Source: an uncultured Lachnospiraceae bacterium (GTDB lineage Bacteria; Bacillota; Clostridia; Lachnospirales; Lachnospiraceae). Taken from it: 35,922 bases of DNA. Where the stretch lies: positions 1 to 35,922 of the forward strand of contig CANQOK010000025.1 of the NCBI GenBank assembly GCA_947625465.1, given 5' to 3'. Positions 23,589 to 31,342 of the stretch are shown in pieces. The translations under genes were made by a program, and so were the position numbers. The notes below the pieces were generated by a model. It ran no database searches. It saw nothing but the letters and a program-made list of their open reading frames with translations, and was not told where the DNA came from. How positions within the stretch are numbered: position 1 is the stretch's first letter; every line of letters starts with the position of its first letter.

Positions 23589-25588
23589 AACAAACTTCCG
23601 ATCTGAAATACAATGGTGGCCGCCAGCCAGGCGATCAAAAGCTGTAAAAGCAATACCTTTCCGGTGAATTTCCACGAATGGGATTCGCTCCGTATGGTAG
23701 CGATCGTGGCGATACACGGCGTATATAAAAGTACGAACAGCATCAGGCAGTAGGCGTTCAGCATCCCGAAATTCTGCGCCGCCAGCATTTGAGACAGCTG
23801 GGTCATGCCAGCGTCCGAATTGATATTGCTGACGCCGTACAAAACGGCAAAACTGGATACCACCACTTCCTTAGCCGACAAGCCGGAGATCAGCGCCACA
23901 ACCACCTGCCACATACCGAGCCCCGCCGGGGCCATGACCGGTACCAGCCATTTTCCGATCATAGAACCGAAGCTCAACGATACGTCGTCCACTTTGCCGG
24001 ATATGCCGAAATTTAAAATAAACCATAAAATGATCGACGCAACAAAAATCACGGTTCCGGCCTTTGTCAGATAATCCTTAATCTTTTCCCACACATAGAT
24101 CGCAATCGTCCGCGCATTGGGGCTTTTATACTCCGGCAGTTCAATGAGCAGCGGCGTATTGTCGCTGCTTTTCTGGATCACGGTTACGATCTTTGCCACC
24201 AGAATGGCGATCGCCAGCCCCAGCACATACATGGAGAAGGAGACCAGAAACGCATATCTGCCAAAAAAGATACCGGCAAACAATACATATACCGGAACTC
24301 TGGCGGAACAGGACATAAACGGAATGACCATCATCAGCTTCCGCCGGTCCTTTTCCCGTTCCAGCGCCCGGGTCGCCATGATCGCCGGCACGCTGCATCC
24401 AAAGCCCAGGATCATAGGCAGAAACGCCTTTCCGGACATTCCCAGCCGGCTCATGATCCCGTCCATCACATAGGCGACTCTTGCCATGTAGCCGCTGTCC
24501 TCCAGAACGGCCAGCGCCAGAAACAGGATAAAAATATTCGGCAAAAAGGTAAGGATTCCGCCGACGCCGGCGATGATCCCGTCTGCCACCAGGGAAATGA
24601 TCCAGTCCGCCGCATGAATATACAGCAGTCCGTCCGTCACCCAGCCGGAGAGCGCTTCGACCGCCTGCTCAAAATATCCTTTCAGGAAATCCCCCACCAG
24701 AAATGTAAGGGCAAACACCAGCAGCATAATCCCCAAAAAGATCGGGAGTCCCCAGATCCTGTGCGTCAGCCACCGGTCGATCCGTTCCGTCCGCATCGCC
24801 TTTTCTTCCCGGTTCAGCAGGGTGTCCTGTATCACTTCTTCAATATATGCGTATTTCTCCTGAATGATCTCTTTTTCCAGGCTCTCTGTCGCCAGCCCGG
24901 CAATAGACGGAGATACCTGCTTCAACACTTCCCCGTCATGCTCCAGCAGCTTAATGGCGTACCAGCGCGTCCGTCCCCAGTCCGGATGTTCCGCCGTCAG
25001 CGCCGTCTCCATTTCGGCGATCTGCTGCTCGATATCATCCGAATAACTGATCACGTTTTCCCGCTGCTCTTCCCGCTCCCGGAAATGATGCACAACCGCA
25101 TGCATCAGGGTATCCAGTCCGGTCCGCTTCCGCGCCGACACCGGAACCACCGGCACATCTCCCAGCATCTCCGGCAGGCGGTGCAGATCGATCTCCATGC
25201 CGCGTTCTTCCACGACATCCATCATATTCAGGGCAACGACGATAGGCTTCCCCAGTTCTACCAACTGCATGGTCAGATACAGATTCCGCTCCATACAGGA
25301 AGCGTCCACCACATTGACTACCACATCCACTTCATCCGATAAAATGCAGTTCCGGGATACGATCTCCTCCATCGTATAGGAAGTCAGACTGTAAATGCCC
25401 GGAAGATCGATCAGTTTCATCTCCTGATCGTGATAAACCGTGGAGCCTTCCACCTTTTCCACTGTAACGCCCGGCCAGTTTGCCACCTTCAGCTTCGCGC
25501 CGGTGATCGCATTAAATAATGTCGTCTTTCCACAATTCGGGTTGCCGATAAATCCCACCCGGATCGGGGCGTCTTGTACCTTTGCCAT
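23585..25588 (-). CDS. feoB: ferrous iron transport protein B
   Basis: The inner-membrane ferrous iron importer, 667 residues. The N-terminal G domain has G1 GNPNCGKTTLFN (residues 15-26), a G2/switch region ANWPGVTVEKVEG, G3 LIDLPGIYSL and G4 ALNMMD. A helical linker follows to about residue 270. The membrane part carries conserved Gate-type motifs, including PMILGFGCSVPAIMATRALE and PFMSCSARVPVYVLFAG, each with a Cys proposed to line the iron path. A final segment LSAKEVVVSSFAVLYG and three or more C-terminal helices complete it. feoA lies 32 bases upstream on the same transcript. The stop codon is embedded in the -35 of the rubrerythrin promoter, which ties iron uptake physically to an iron-dependent peroxidase. 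Confidence 0.97.
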   Translation of the reverse strand: MAKVQDAPIRVGFIGNPNCGKTTLFNAITGAKLKVANWPGVTVEKVEGSTVYHDQEMKLIDLPGIYSLTSYTMEEIVSRNCILSDEVDVVVNVVDASCMERNLYLTMQLVELGKPIVVALNMMDVVEERGMEIDLHRLPEMLGDVPVVPVSARKRTGLDTLMHAVVHHFREREEQRENVISYSDDIEQQIAEMETALTAEHPDWGRTRWYAIKLLEHDGEVLKQVSPSIAGLATESLEKEIIQEKYAYIEEVIQDTLLNREEKAMRTERIDRWLTHRIWGLPIFLGIMLLVFALTFLVGDFLKGYFEQAVEALSGWVTDGLLYIHAADWIISLVADGIIAGVGGILTFLPNIFILFLALAVLEDSGYMARVAYVMDGIMSRLGMSGKAFLPMILGFGCSVPAIMATRALEREKDRRKLMMVIPFMSCSARVPVYVLFAGIFFGRYAFLVSFSMYVLGLAIAILVAKIVTVIQKSSDNTPLLIELPEYKSPNARTIAIYVWEKIKDYLTKAGTVIFVASIILWFILNFGISGKVDDVSLSFGSMIGKWLVPVMAPAGLGMWQVVVALISGLSAKEVVVSSFAVLYGVSNINSDAGMTQLSQMLAAQNFGMLNAYCLMLFVLLYTPCIATIATIRSESHSWKFTGKVLLLQLLIAWLAATIVFQIGSLF

Positions 25589-25602
25589 AGTTCCTTCTTT
25601 CC

Positions 25603-25619
25603 GAAACGCGCCCGGTTTC
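25603..25619 (-). other. stem-loop between feoA and feoB
   Basis: In the minus-strand RNA GAAAC (25619-25615) pairs with GUUUC (25607-25603) around a 7-base GC-rich loop. It lies right after the feoA stop and directly before GGAAAGAAGG, the feoB ribosome-binding site. It is one of the recurrent pre-Shine-Dalgarno hairpins. Confidence 0.5.
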
Positions 25620-25620
25620 C

Positions 25621-25845
25621 CTAGCGCATTTCCTGTACGTTCACGCCGTCTGCGATCTGCCTGCCGATCGCGAATCGGGTTCCTCTTACTTTGATCATCA
25701 GACTGTCATTGCTCTTCTGGTTGATGATCTCCACCTGTGTGCCCGGGATCATCCCCAACGCCTGCAGGCGCACCATCAGTTTATCCTCCAGCGTTACATC
25801 TTCTACAATATAAGTCCGATTTATCTTTCCTTCCCGCAATGTCAT
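25621..25845 (-). CDS. feoA: ferrous iron transport protein A
   Basis: A small cytoplasmic SH3-like protein (74 residues) that partners FeoB. The pattern DKLMVRLQALGMIPGTQVEI, then SLMIKVRGTRFAIGRQIADGV, is the FeoA signature. The ATG at 25845 gives the expected N terminus but its ribosome-binding site (GAGGCAG) is weak, so its expression may be modest. No Fur-type or DtxR-type box was recognised in the 111 bases upstream; a TTGACA in the descending arm of the neighbouring terminator, with TATAAC 21 bases later, is too widely spaced to call a promoter. feoB follows after 32 bases. Confidence 0.93.
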   Translation of the reverse strand: MTLREGKINRTYIVEDVTLEDKLMVRLQALGMIPGTQVEIINQKSNDSLMIKVRGTRFAIGRQIADGVNVQEMR

Positions 25846-25903
25846 TTCAGCTGCCTCGTTTCCATCTGTTGTCTCCGGTAAAAATACCGTTATAAACTGT
25901 GCG

Positions 25904-25943
25904 AAAAACAGTATCTGTCAAGTTTCCTCTGACAGATACTGTT
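25904..25943 (-). terminator. rho-independent terminator of the P-loop kinase gene
   Basis: On the minus strand AACAGTATCTGTCA (25943-25930) and TGACAGATACTGTT (25920-25907) form a perfect 14-bp stem with a 9-base loop, followed by TTTTT. It starts 13 bases after the kinase stop and separates it from feoA. Confidence 0.9.
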
Positions 25944-25956
25944 CCTCCGTTTCTTT

Positions 25957-26526
25957 TTATAATTTTCTTAAATAATAGGTGATCTGATGCAAACTGTTCT
26001 TAAACTCAATATCCGAAGAATTCTCGAAAACAACCAGATCCTTGATCCCGGTCGGTTTATTATAGTCCCTGGTCGCAACATACTCGTCCCAATGCGCCAG
26101 CTTCCAGCCGTCCCGGTCGGAGGCCCGCTCGATCATACGCTGATGACATACCTCTATGTCCGTATGTACCCATACAACGACCAGCTTTGTGCTTCGTTTC
26201 GCAAGCTCGCTGCGCAGCCGGTCCATGTACGCCTTATCCTTGATCTCTCTGGTAAACGGTGCGTTGATAAATACCGTATCGTTGTATTCCAGGGCTTCGT
26301 ATGCCACTTCCATAATCGCGTCATACTCATAATTCCGGATCCACTCCTCAAAAAAATCAGAGCTTCGGTTAATCTCTTCTCCCGCTACTTTGAAGATTTG
26401 TTTGGACAATACGATCAGAGAATCCTTATCTAAATAAACGCAATTCGTCATTGCCTTCGCTAACTGCTTGGTTACAAATGTCTTCCCACATGCCGGTGGT
26501 GATGTCACTAAAATCAGCTTTTTCAT
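25957..26526 (-). CDS. P-loop kinase-like ATPase, 189 aa
   Basis: A small nucleotide-binding protein. The N-terminal MKKLILVTSPPACGKTFVTK carries a Walker A of the form SPPACGKT (residues 9-16). A later FINAPFTREIKD is a likely substrate or lid region, and LVVVWVHTDIEVCHQRMIER is the lid/base-contact region of the AAA_33/zeta-toxin/kinase-type group. The Arg-rich middle (RMIERASDRDGW) suits a phosphotransferase. The substrate is unknown. The start at 26526 is preferred to a GTG at 26547 because MKKLILV is a natural kinase N terminus. It has a strong private promoter (26587-26616) and its own terminator, so it is monocistronic. Confidence 0.8.
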   Translation of the reverse strand: MKKLILVTSPPACGKTFVTKQLAKAMTNCVYLDKDSLIVLSKQIFKVAGEEINRSSDFFEEWIRNYEYDAIMEVAYEALEYNDTVFINAPFTREIKDKAYMDRLRSELAKRSTKLVVVWVHTDIEVCHQRMIERASDRDGWKLAHWDEYVATRDYNKPTGIKDLVVFENSSDIEFKNSLHQITYYLRKL

Positions 26527-26586
26527 AAATGTCTCTCGCCTTTCCACTCAATTGGTACACATTCAAAAACTAACCCATTATTGTCG

Positions 26587-26616
26587 ATTATAGCATATGC
26601 AGTTTTTTTATGTCAA
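26587..26616 (-). promoter_or_regulatory. strong promoter of the P-loop kinase gene
   Basis: On the minus strand -35 TTGACA (26616-26611), an 18-base A-rich spacer, and extended -10 TGCTATAAT (TATAAT 26592-26587). The TGA within the -35 is the stop codon of the MYG1-family gene. Confidence 0.85.
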
Positions 26617-27458
26617 TGTTTTTTTGTCCCAATCTCCTTTGCCTTCCGGCATGCCAGAATGGCGTCGTCAATCGTGTCCGCGGCGATCAGAAAGCCGCTG
26701 TTATGACAGAACCGCAGGCCCGAAATTCCTGTGAGTTCCGCTAATTCCCGCGCTTCCCTGCCTCTCCAGGCTTCCGGAAACGGGTATTTCAGAGAATGCG
26801 CCTTTCCCGCTTCGCTTTCATCCGCTTCCACCGCCTGCGCGCAGTAGCCGCCCCGTTTGGAATGATAGATCACAAATTCCAGATCCGTATGCGCCGCCAA
26901 ATGCCGCCACGGCGCGTGGTGCGTCAGAATGGCGATCCCGTCCTTCTGTTTTTCCAGATCCGGCTTCAGCAGTTCCGCCGCCTTCTGCAGGCTTTCAGCC
27001 TGTAAAAAACGCCGCCGCAAAACCATTTCCGCCCAGTCTACCGCCTCAAAGAACGCTTCATCTACATTTCTTGCTTCATTCCAGAACGGATAGTAAAGTT
27101 CTATGATATCCGCGACCGCATTCGGACAGCCGGTATTGTCAGACAGATCCAGCGGCTGAACAAACTCTTCGTCAAACTGCGCAGCCGCCTCTTTTCCCAG
27201 AATATCGGCGCCGGTCTCCCGCCAAAGCAGCCCGAACGCCGCATAGGGAACGCCGTTTTCCCGAACAGGCGCGTTTTTCTGATGGTGGTCGAACCTGCCG
27301 CCGCCGATATCAAATACAATGCCGTCAAAATCCTCCGGCACTTCGCTGCCTCTGATAATTTCTATCTGCGGATTCAGATAACGCAGCAGCGCCGCGCCAA
27401 ATACATCATCCGCATGGAATTTCCCACTGTGGGTAAACCCCCGCATCGGAATAATCAT
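26613..27458 (-). CDS. MYG1 family (UPF0160) metal-dependent hydrolase, 281 aa
   Basis: A member of the MYG1/UPF0160 family, related to DHH-type phosphoesterases. Conserved metal-ligand motifs are present: GFTHSGKFHADDVFGAALL (residues 7-25, with H10, H15, D17, D18), VFDIGGGRFDHHQ (about 48-60) and a C-terminal LRFCHNSGFLIAADT. The human homologue is reported as an RNA exonuclease; the bacterial role is not settled. The start at 27458 (MIIPMRGFTHSGKFH) is set by GGAAGTGAG upstream; the longer frame overlaps the J-domain gene. It is the last gene of the pepF operon, 20 bases after the J-domain gene. Its stop codon lies in the next gene's promoter. Confidence 0.9.
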   Translation of the reverse strand: MIIPMRGFTHSGKFHADDVFGAALLRYLNPQIEIIRGSEVPEDFDGIVFDIGGGRFDHHQKNAPVRENGVPYAAFGLLWRETGADILGKEAAAQFDEEFVQPLDLSDNTGCPNAVADIIELYYPFWNEARNVDEAFFEAVDWAEMVLRRRFLQAESLQKAAELLKPDLEKQKDGIAILTHHAPWRHLAAHTDLEFVIYHSKRGGYCAQAVEADESEAGKAHSLKYPFPEAWRGREARELAELTGISGLRFCHNSGFLIAADTIDDAILACRKAKEIGTKKH

Positions 27459-27478
27459 CTTGTTCTCACTTCCATTTT

Positions 27479-28207
27479 TTAACATCTGCAAAACGGATTG
27501 CACATGGAATTCAGACAGAGCACATAACAGCACCAGTTCATATTGGAAACGCTGGGTCTGCCGTATGTATTCCCCATCCCCTGATACCAGGTTCCTCCGT
27601 TCTGCATCCGCTGCCATGCCGACTGGTACTCCAGATTGCCCGGTTCCAGTTCTACCGCGCGCTTCATATCATCGGCGCCCTGCACGTTATTTCCCTTGCC
27701 ATAGTTAGCGATCCCGCTTAAATAATACCATTCCGCGTTGTGGTTGCTGATGCTTGCCAGTACATTGAGCGCCTCATCATAATGACGGGCGTTGATATAG
27801 TTTCTGGCCGCCTGCATCCGTACCGTCTCTTCATCCGTCCCGGCCTGACTGCCGCCACGTGCATTTCCATAACCGCCCGTGCCGTAGCCGCCTGTTCCAA
27901 AACCGCCCGTGCCAAAGCCGCCGAATCCGCCAAACCCGCCGAACGGGTTTCCGTAGCCGCCATAGCTGCCGTAACCGCCGGCAGTGCTGTCATTCTGCCC
28001 GTAGGTGCCGCCGTTTTCCCGCATTTTCATGATCTGATCATAAGCCTGCTGGACCTGTTTGAATTTTTCCTCTGCCTGTTCCCGGTTCGGATTATTGATA
28101 TTGGCATCCGGATGATATTTTCTGCTCAGCTGCCGGTATGCTTTTTTTATCTCTTCATCGGTAGCGCCGGGGGAAACACCCAGCACCTCATAAGGATCAT
28201 ATACCAT
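27479..28207 (-). CDS. J-domain co-chaperone-like protein with Gly/Tyr linker and Cys-rich tail, 242 aa
   Basis: Residues 1-65 are a J-domain ([23 protein letters not shown] at 32-34), which would stimulate a DnaK-type ATPase. Residues about 66-120 are a Gly/Tyr/Phe-rich repetitive stretch ([10 protein letters not shown]-type) as in DnaJ G/F regions, but no DnaJ zinc-finger or substrate-binding domain follows. Instead a TPR-like helical part ([36 protein letters not shown]) is present, and the end is Cys-rich ([20 protein letters not shown], six Cys in 20 residues). No dnaK is nearby. It is co-transcribed with a DUF5685 gene 21 bases upstream, and may direct Hsp70 to that protein or its partners. 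Confidence 0.9.
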   Translation of the reverse strand: MVYDPYEVLGVSPGATDEEIKKAYRQLSRKYHPDANINNPNREQAEEKFKQVQQAYDQIMKMRENGGTYGQNDSTAGGYGSYGGYGNPFGGFGGFGGFGTGGFGTGGYGTGGYGNARGGSQAGTDEETVRMQAARNYINARHYDEALNVLASISNHNAEWYYLSGIANYGKGNNVQGADDMKRAVELEPGNLEYQSAWQRMQNGGTWYQGMGNTYGRPSVSNMNWCCYVLCLNSMCNPFCRC

Positions 28208-28228
28208 ATTTTCTCCATTTCGAAACGT

Positions 28229-29065
28229 TTACGCTTTGTTTTTTTCCAGACGCTGCTGCCGGACGGCAGTATATTTTGCCCAGATTCCGGCATATAAGAT
28301 ATTTCGCAGGATTTCCGCATTTTCCAGAATCGGCAGCCACTCAAATTCCCTTGCCGCCATTTCGCCCATGAGATTCAGCACATATTCCACGCGTTCTTCA
28401 AATCCGTCCGTATCACGAATCGCAAGCCAGGGATTAAAATTACCGGTTTTGGCATCCTTTTCGAGATCGTCATAGGCATCCATCAGATAAATGAATTTTC
28501 CCAGATAAAACGCCAGATTTCCCAGGTGCTCCTGCCACATATCCTTTTTGTATACGAAAAGCTCCCGCAGCAGATTGCCCGTGTAGCCGGACGCCCGGTC
28601 CAGGCTGCAGTCATTCTCCCGTTCGCAGGCCGAGATCTGCTTCATATAGAGCTCCACCGCGCAGGCCTGCCGGGGATAGCGTTCCGACACGTTCTGATAC
28701 GCCCGCTTCAATGCCGCCGACATGGCAAGACCGGAAACGCTTTTCTCATCCCGCCAGTTATCCTGCATACTGTGGTAAGACAACAGAATCGTCATATCGG
28801 CCGCGTAATTTGTCATCCGGTTTACCCGGATCGTCTGCCGTTTTGCCGGATGGATGGGACACCGGATCTCATGCACCCGGTATTCCGTTTCATAAAGGGC
28901 GGACAGCAGCATACTCATAAAGGTCATATCGTACGTGAGCGTCAGCGCCGAAAGGATCCCGTGCCGGTGCCGCAGCGACGCGCAAAGTCCGCAGTAACAG
29001 GACCGGTAAAACGCATAGTCTTTTATTTTCAGTTCATCCTTACAGATCGTTACATATCCAAACAT
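28229..29065 (-). CDS. DUF5685 family protein with two DxxxD motifs, 278 aa
   Basis: The N terminus MFGYVTICKDELKIKDYAFY and the Cys cluster RSCYCGLCASL (C23, C25, C28, plus C8) identify the DUF5685 family of Clostridia, which has no assigned function. The rest is helical. Two Asp-rich motifs stand out: D102-N-W-R-D106-E in a TILLSYHSMQDNWRDEKS setting, and D200-L-E-K-D204 in LGKFIYLMDAYDDLEKDAKT. Their placement and context look like the two metal-diphosphate-binding motifs of class I isoprenoid synthases; this is inference. No signal peptide or clear membrane helix is present. It starts 3 bases after the zinc-ribbon gene and is followed by the J-domain gene. Confidence 0.85.
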   Translation of the reverse strand: MFGYVTICKDELKIKDYAFYRSCYCGLCASLRHRHGILSALTLTYDMTFMSMLLSALYETEYRVHEIRCPIHPAKRQTIRVNRMTNYAADMTILLSYHSMQDNWRDEKSVSGLAMSAALKRAYQNVSERYPRQACAVELYMKQISACERENDCSLDRASGYTGNLLRELFVYKKDMWQEHLGNLAFYLGKFIYLMDAYDDLEKDAKTGNFNPWLAIRDTDGFEERVEYVLNLMGEMAAREFEWLPILENAEILRNILYAGIWAKYTAVRQQRLEKNKA

Positions 29066-29068
29066 AGG

Positions 29069-29479
29069 CTAACTCTTTTTGATAAATTTATGCCGGCATT
29101 TGGGACAGGAAATCTCAATCCTTCCCTTGCCTCTGGGAATCCGGATCTTCTGTCCGCAGCCGGGGCATTTATAAATGTGATACTGCCGGCTCTGTTTCAG
29201 ATACCAGATCTTATTCTTAAAGAATCCCGTAACCTTATTTCTTACCGCTATAAACCGGACATATTCCCGATACCGCTTCTGCACGTTTCTGGAAAGCATC
29301 CGAAAATAGGCGTAAACCAGCGCCGCCAATCCCAACAGGTTAAGCAGGGAAACGCCAAACACAGAAATCCGGACAAATATGGATAACAAAATCAGGACCA
29401 GCGCCAGTCCCAGCAGAAACCGGTTCAGCGAATCCACGCCATAACGCCCGTTCATAAAACGAATCAACTTTTGCTTCAT
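29069..29479 (-). CDS. membrane protein with C-terminal zinc ribbon, 136 aa
   Basis: Two hydrophobic segments (about residues 22-39 and 42-59, FLLGLALVLILLSIFVRISV and SLLNLLGLAALVYAYFRML) anchor a short N-terminal hairpin. A basic cytoplasmic stretch follows (RNVQKRYREYVRF). The C terminus is a zinc ribbon with CPGC (about 104-107) and CPKC (about 126-129) knuckles, separated by a basic GQKIRIPRGKGRIEI. This layout suggests a membrane-tethered binding or sensing domain. I do not know a named family for it. It follows pepF by 20 bases and precedes DUF5685 by 3, and its start has GGAAGGAGG upstream. Transcription with DUF5685 and the J-domain protein suggests a shared function. Confidence 0.8.
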   Translation of the reverse strand: MKQKLIRFMNGRYGVDSLNRFLLGLALVLILLSIFVRISVFGVSLLNLLGLAALVYAYFRMLSRNVQKRYREYVRFIAVRNKVTGFFKNKIWYLKQSRQYHIYKCPGCGQKIRIPRGKGRIEISCPKCRHKFIKKS

Positions 29480-29492
29480 ATTTCCTCCTTCC

Positions 29493-29515
29493 GGAGCGGT
29501 TAAATTAACGCTTCC
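29493..29515 (-). other. stem-loop spanning the pepF stop, ahead of the zinc-ribbon gene
   Basis: In the minus-strand RNA GGAAGCG (29515-29509) pairs with CGCUCC (29498-29493) with one bulged base. The loop contains the pepF stop codon, and GGAAGGAGG follows at once. The right arm CGCTCCGG equals that of the folP leader. Confidence 0.55.
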
Positions 29516-31287
29516 ATCTGATCCAACAAATCTTCAAATACATCCATTGCCTGCCGGATGGGCTCCGGCTCAGACATATCCACGCCTGCCAGCTTTAAGA
29601 GATCAATGGGATCCGCCGAGCTTCCTCCGGTCAAAAATTTCATATAATCCGCAACCGCCGCTTCGCCCCGTTCCAGGATTCCTTTTGACAGCGCGATCGC
29701 CGCCGAAAATCCGGTCGCATACTGATAAACGTAAAACGGCGTATAGAAATGCGGAATCCGGGCCCACTCCATGGCGATCTCCTGATCGATCACAATGGCA
29801 TCCCCGAAATACTGTTTGTTCAGTTCATAATATTTCTCGCACAGCAGATCCGCGGTCAGCGCTTCTCCGGCTGCCGCCAGCGCGTGCATATCCCGCTCAA
29901 ATTCCGCGAACATGGTCTGGCGGAACAGTGTTCCCTTAAACTCTTCCAGAAAATGATTCAGCAGATACGCCTTTTCCCGGTTGTCCCCGGCCTTCTTTAA
30001 CATATGATGGATCAGCAGGGATTCATTACAGGTAGAGGCTACTTCCGCTACAAAAATCAGATATCCCGCATAGGGATAAGGCTGTGTGCTGTCGGAAAAA
30101 TAGGAATGCAGCGCATGCCCCATCTCATGGGCCAGCGTAAATACATTGTCCAGATTGCCCTGGTAATTCAACAGGACATAAGGATGCGTCCCATACGCGC
30201 CCCAGGAATAGGCGCCGCTGCGCTTGCCCTCATTTTCATAAACATCGATCCAGCGGTTGTCAAAGCCTTCCTGCAGAACCGACAGATACCGTTCTCCCAT
30301 CGTCGCAAGCCCTTCCTTTACGATCTCCTTTGCTTCTTCAAACGGCACCGTAATATCCACGTTCTTTACCATAGGCGTGTACAGATCATACATATGCAGT
30401 TCTTCCAGCCCCAGCGCTTTCTTACGGAGCTTCACATACCGGTGCATCAGCGGCATCTTTTCGTGTACCACCGCGATCAGATTGTCATAAACGCGCTCCG
30501 GAATATTCCCGCCGCTTAAAGCCATAGCGCGGGAAGAAGCATATCCCCGGACCGAAGCATAGAAATTGGCCTGCTTGACATTGGCGTAAAAAGCGGCCGC
30601 CAGTGTATTTTTAAACGACGTATAGGCGTGGTACATCGCATGAAACGCGGATTCCCGCACCTTGACCGAATCGCTCTCCAGAAATTTCACATAATTGCCG
30701 TGCGTCAGTTCCTGCTCCCTGCCGTCCGGACCGATCACCGGCGGAAACTTCAGGTCCGCATCATTAAACATATCAAAAATATCGCTCGCCGCTGAGCTGA
30801 CATTCTCATTCATCGCCAGGATCTGTTCGGTTTTGGCGTCCAGAATATGCGCTTTCTCCCGCAGCAGAATGCGCAGCTTCCGCTCATATAAGCCCAGTTC
30901 GGGGGAGTCCTTTAAAAACCGCTCCAGCCGGTCCTCCGGAATTGTCAGAATCTCCGGATCGGCAAAGGCAGACGCGCTGGTAAGCTTAACACCCAGGTCC
31001 GCGGCGCGGGCCGCCATTCCCTGCGAAACACTGTTTCCCAGATCTTCGTGCAGCTTCTGATTCGCATAGACATAGACGCGCTCAAACAGGCGGCTGACTG
31101 TATCCGAAAACCGGAAAAACGACAATAAGGTCTCCCCGGATTCTCCCAATCTACCTGTAAAATCCGCGAACTGATCCAGCATCTTTGTTATCTGTCCGTA
31201 TTCCTGTTCCCAGGCTTCATCTGACGCATATAAATCTTCTATGGCCCATGTGTATTTCGGGTCGGCCTCACTTCTCTTTTTTGCCAT
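29500..31287 (-). CDS. pepF: oligoendopeptidase F
   Basis: A cytoplasmic zinc metallopeptidase of family M3 that degrades oligopeptides of roughly 7-17 residues. The helical N-terminal M3 domain (YTWAIEDLYASDEAWEQEYG) leads to the HExxH site in FTLAHEMGHALHSYFS at about residue 386, with the third ligand glutamate in the following VAEVASTCNESL helix. At 595 residues it is normal. The start at 31287 is supported by GGAAAGAGG upstream and the usual MAKKRSEADPKYTW N terminus. It leads the operon of zinc-ribbon, DUF5685, J-domain and MYG1 genes. No convincing promoter was found in the 55 bases before it; candidate TATAAA boxes lie near 31320-31345. Confidence 0.95.
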   Translation of the reverse strand: MAKKRSEADPKYTWAIEDLYASDEAWEQEYGQITKMLDQFADFTGRLGESGETLLSFFRFSDTVSRLFERVYVYANQKLHEDLGNSVSQGMAARAADLGVKLTSASAFADPEILTIPEDRLERFLKDSPELGLYERKLRILLREKAHILDAKTEQILAMNENVSSAASDIFDMFNDADLKFPPVIGPDGREQELTHGNYVKFLESDSVKVRESAFHAMYHAYTSFKNTLAAAFYANVKQANFYASVRGYASSRAMALSGGNIPERVYDNLIAVVHEKMPLMHRYVKLRKKALGLEELHMYDLYTPMVKNVDITVPFEEAKEIVKEGLATMGERYLSVLQEGFDNRWIDVYENEGKRSGAYSWGAYGTHPYVLLNYQGNLDNVFTLAHEMGHALHSYFSDSTQPYPYAGYLIFVAEVASTCNESLLIHHMLKKAGDNREKAYLLNHFLEEFKGTLFRQTMFAEFERDMHALAAAGEALTADLLCEKYYELNKQYFGDAIVIDQEIAMEWARIPHFYTPFYVYQYATGFSAAIALSKGILERGEAAVADYMKFLTGGSSADPIDLLKLAGVDMSEPEPIRQAMDVFEDLLDQMEALI

Positions 31288-31301
31288 CTCTACCTCTTTC
31301 C

Positions 31302-31317
31302 GAAGCGTTTCCGCTTC
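31302..31317 (-). other. GAAA-tetraloop hairpin ahead of the pepF ribosome-binding site
   Basis: In the minus-strand RNA GAAGCG (31317-31312) pairs perfectly with CGCUUC (31307-31302) around a GAAA loop, a classic stable GNRA tetraloop. GGAAAGAGG and the pepF ATG follow. A second copy of the left arm (GAAGCGGAAAC) lies about 24 bases upstream. Confidence 0.65.
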
Positions 31318-31342
31318 CACTTTATAGTTTCCGCTTCTACAT

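Noticed and set aside
25846-25903. promoter or Fur box for feoA
   Set aside because: TTGACA and TATAAC are 21 bases apart and the -35 would lie within the neighbouring terminator; no iron-regulator palindrome was recognised.
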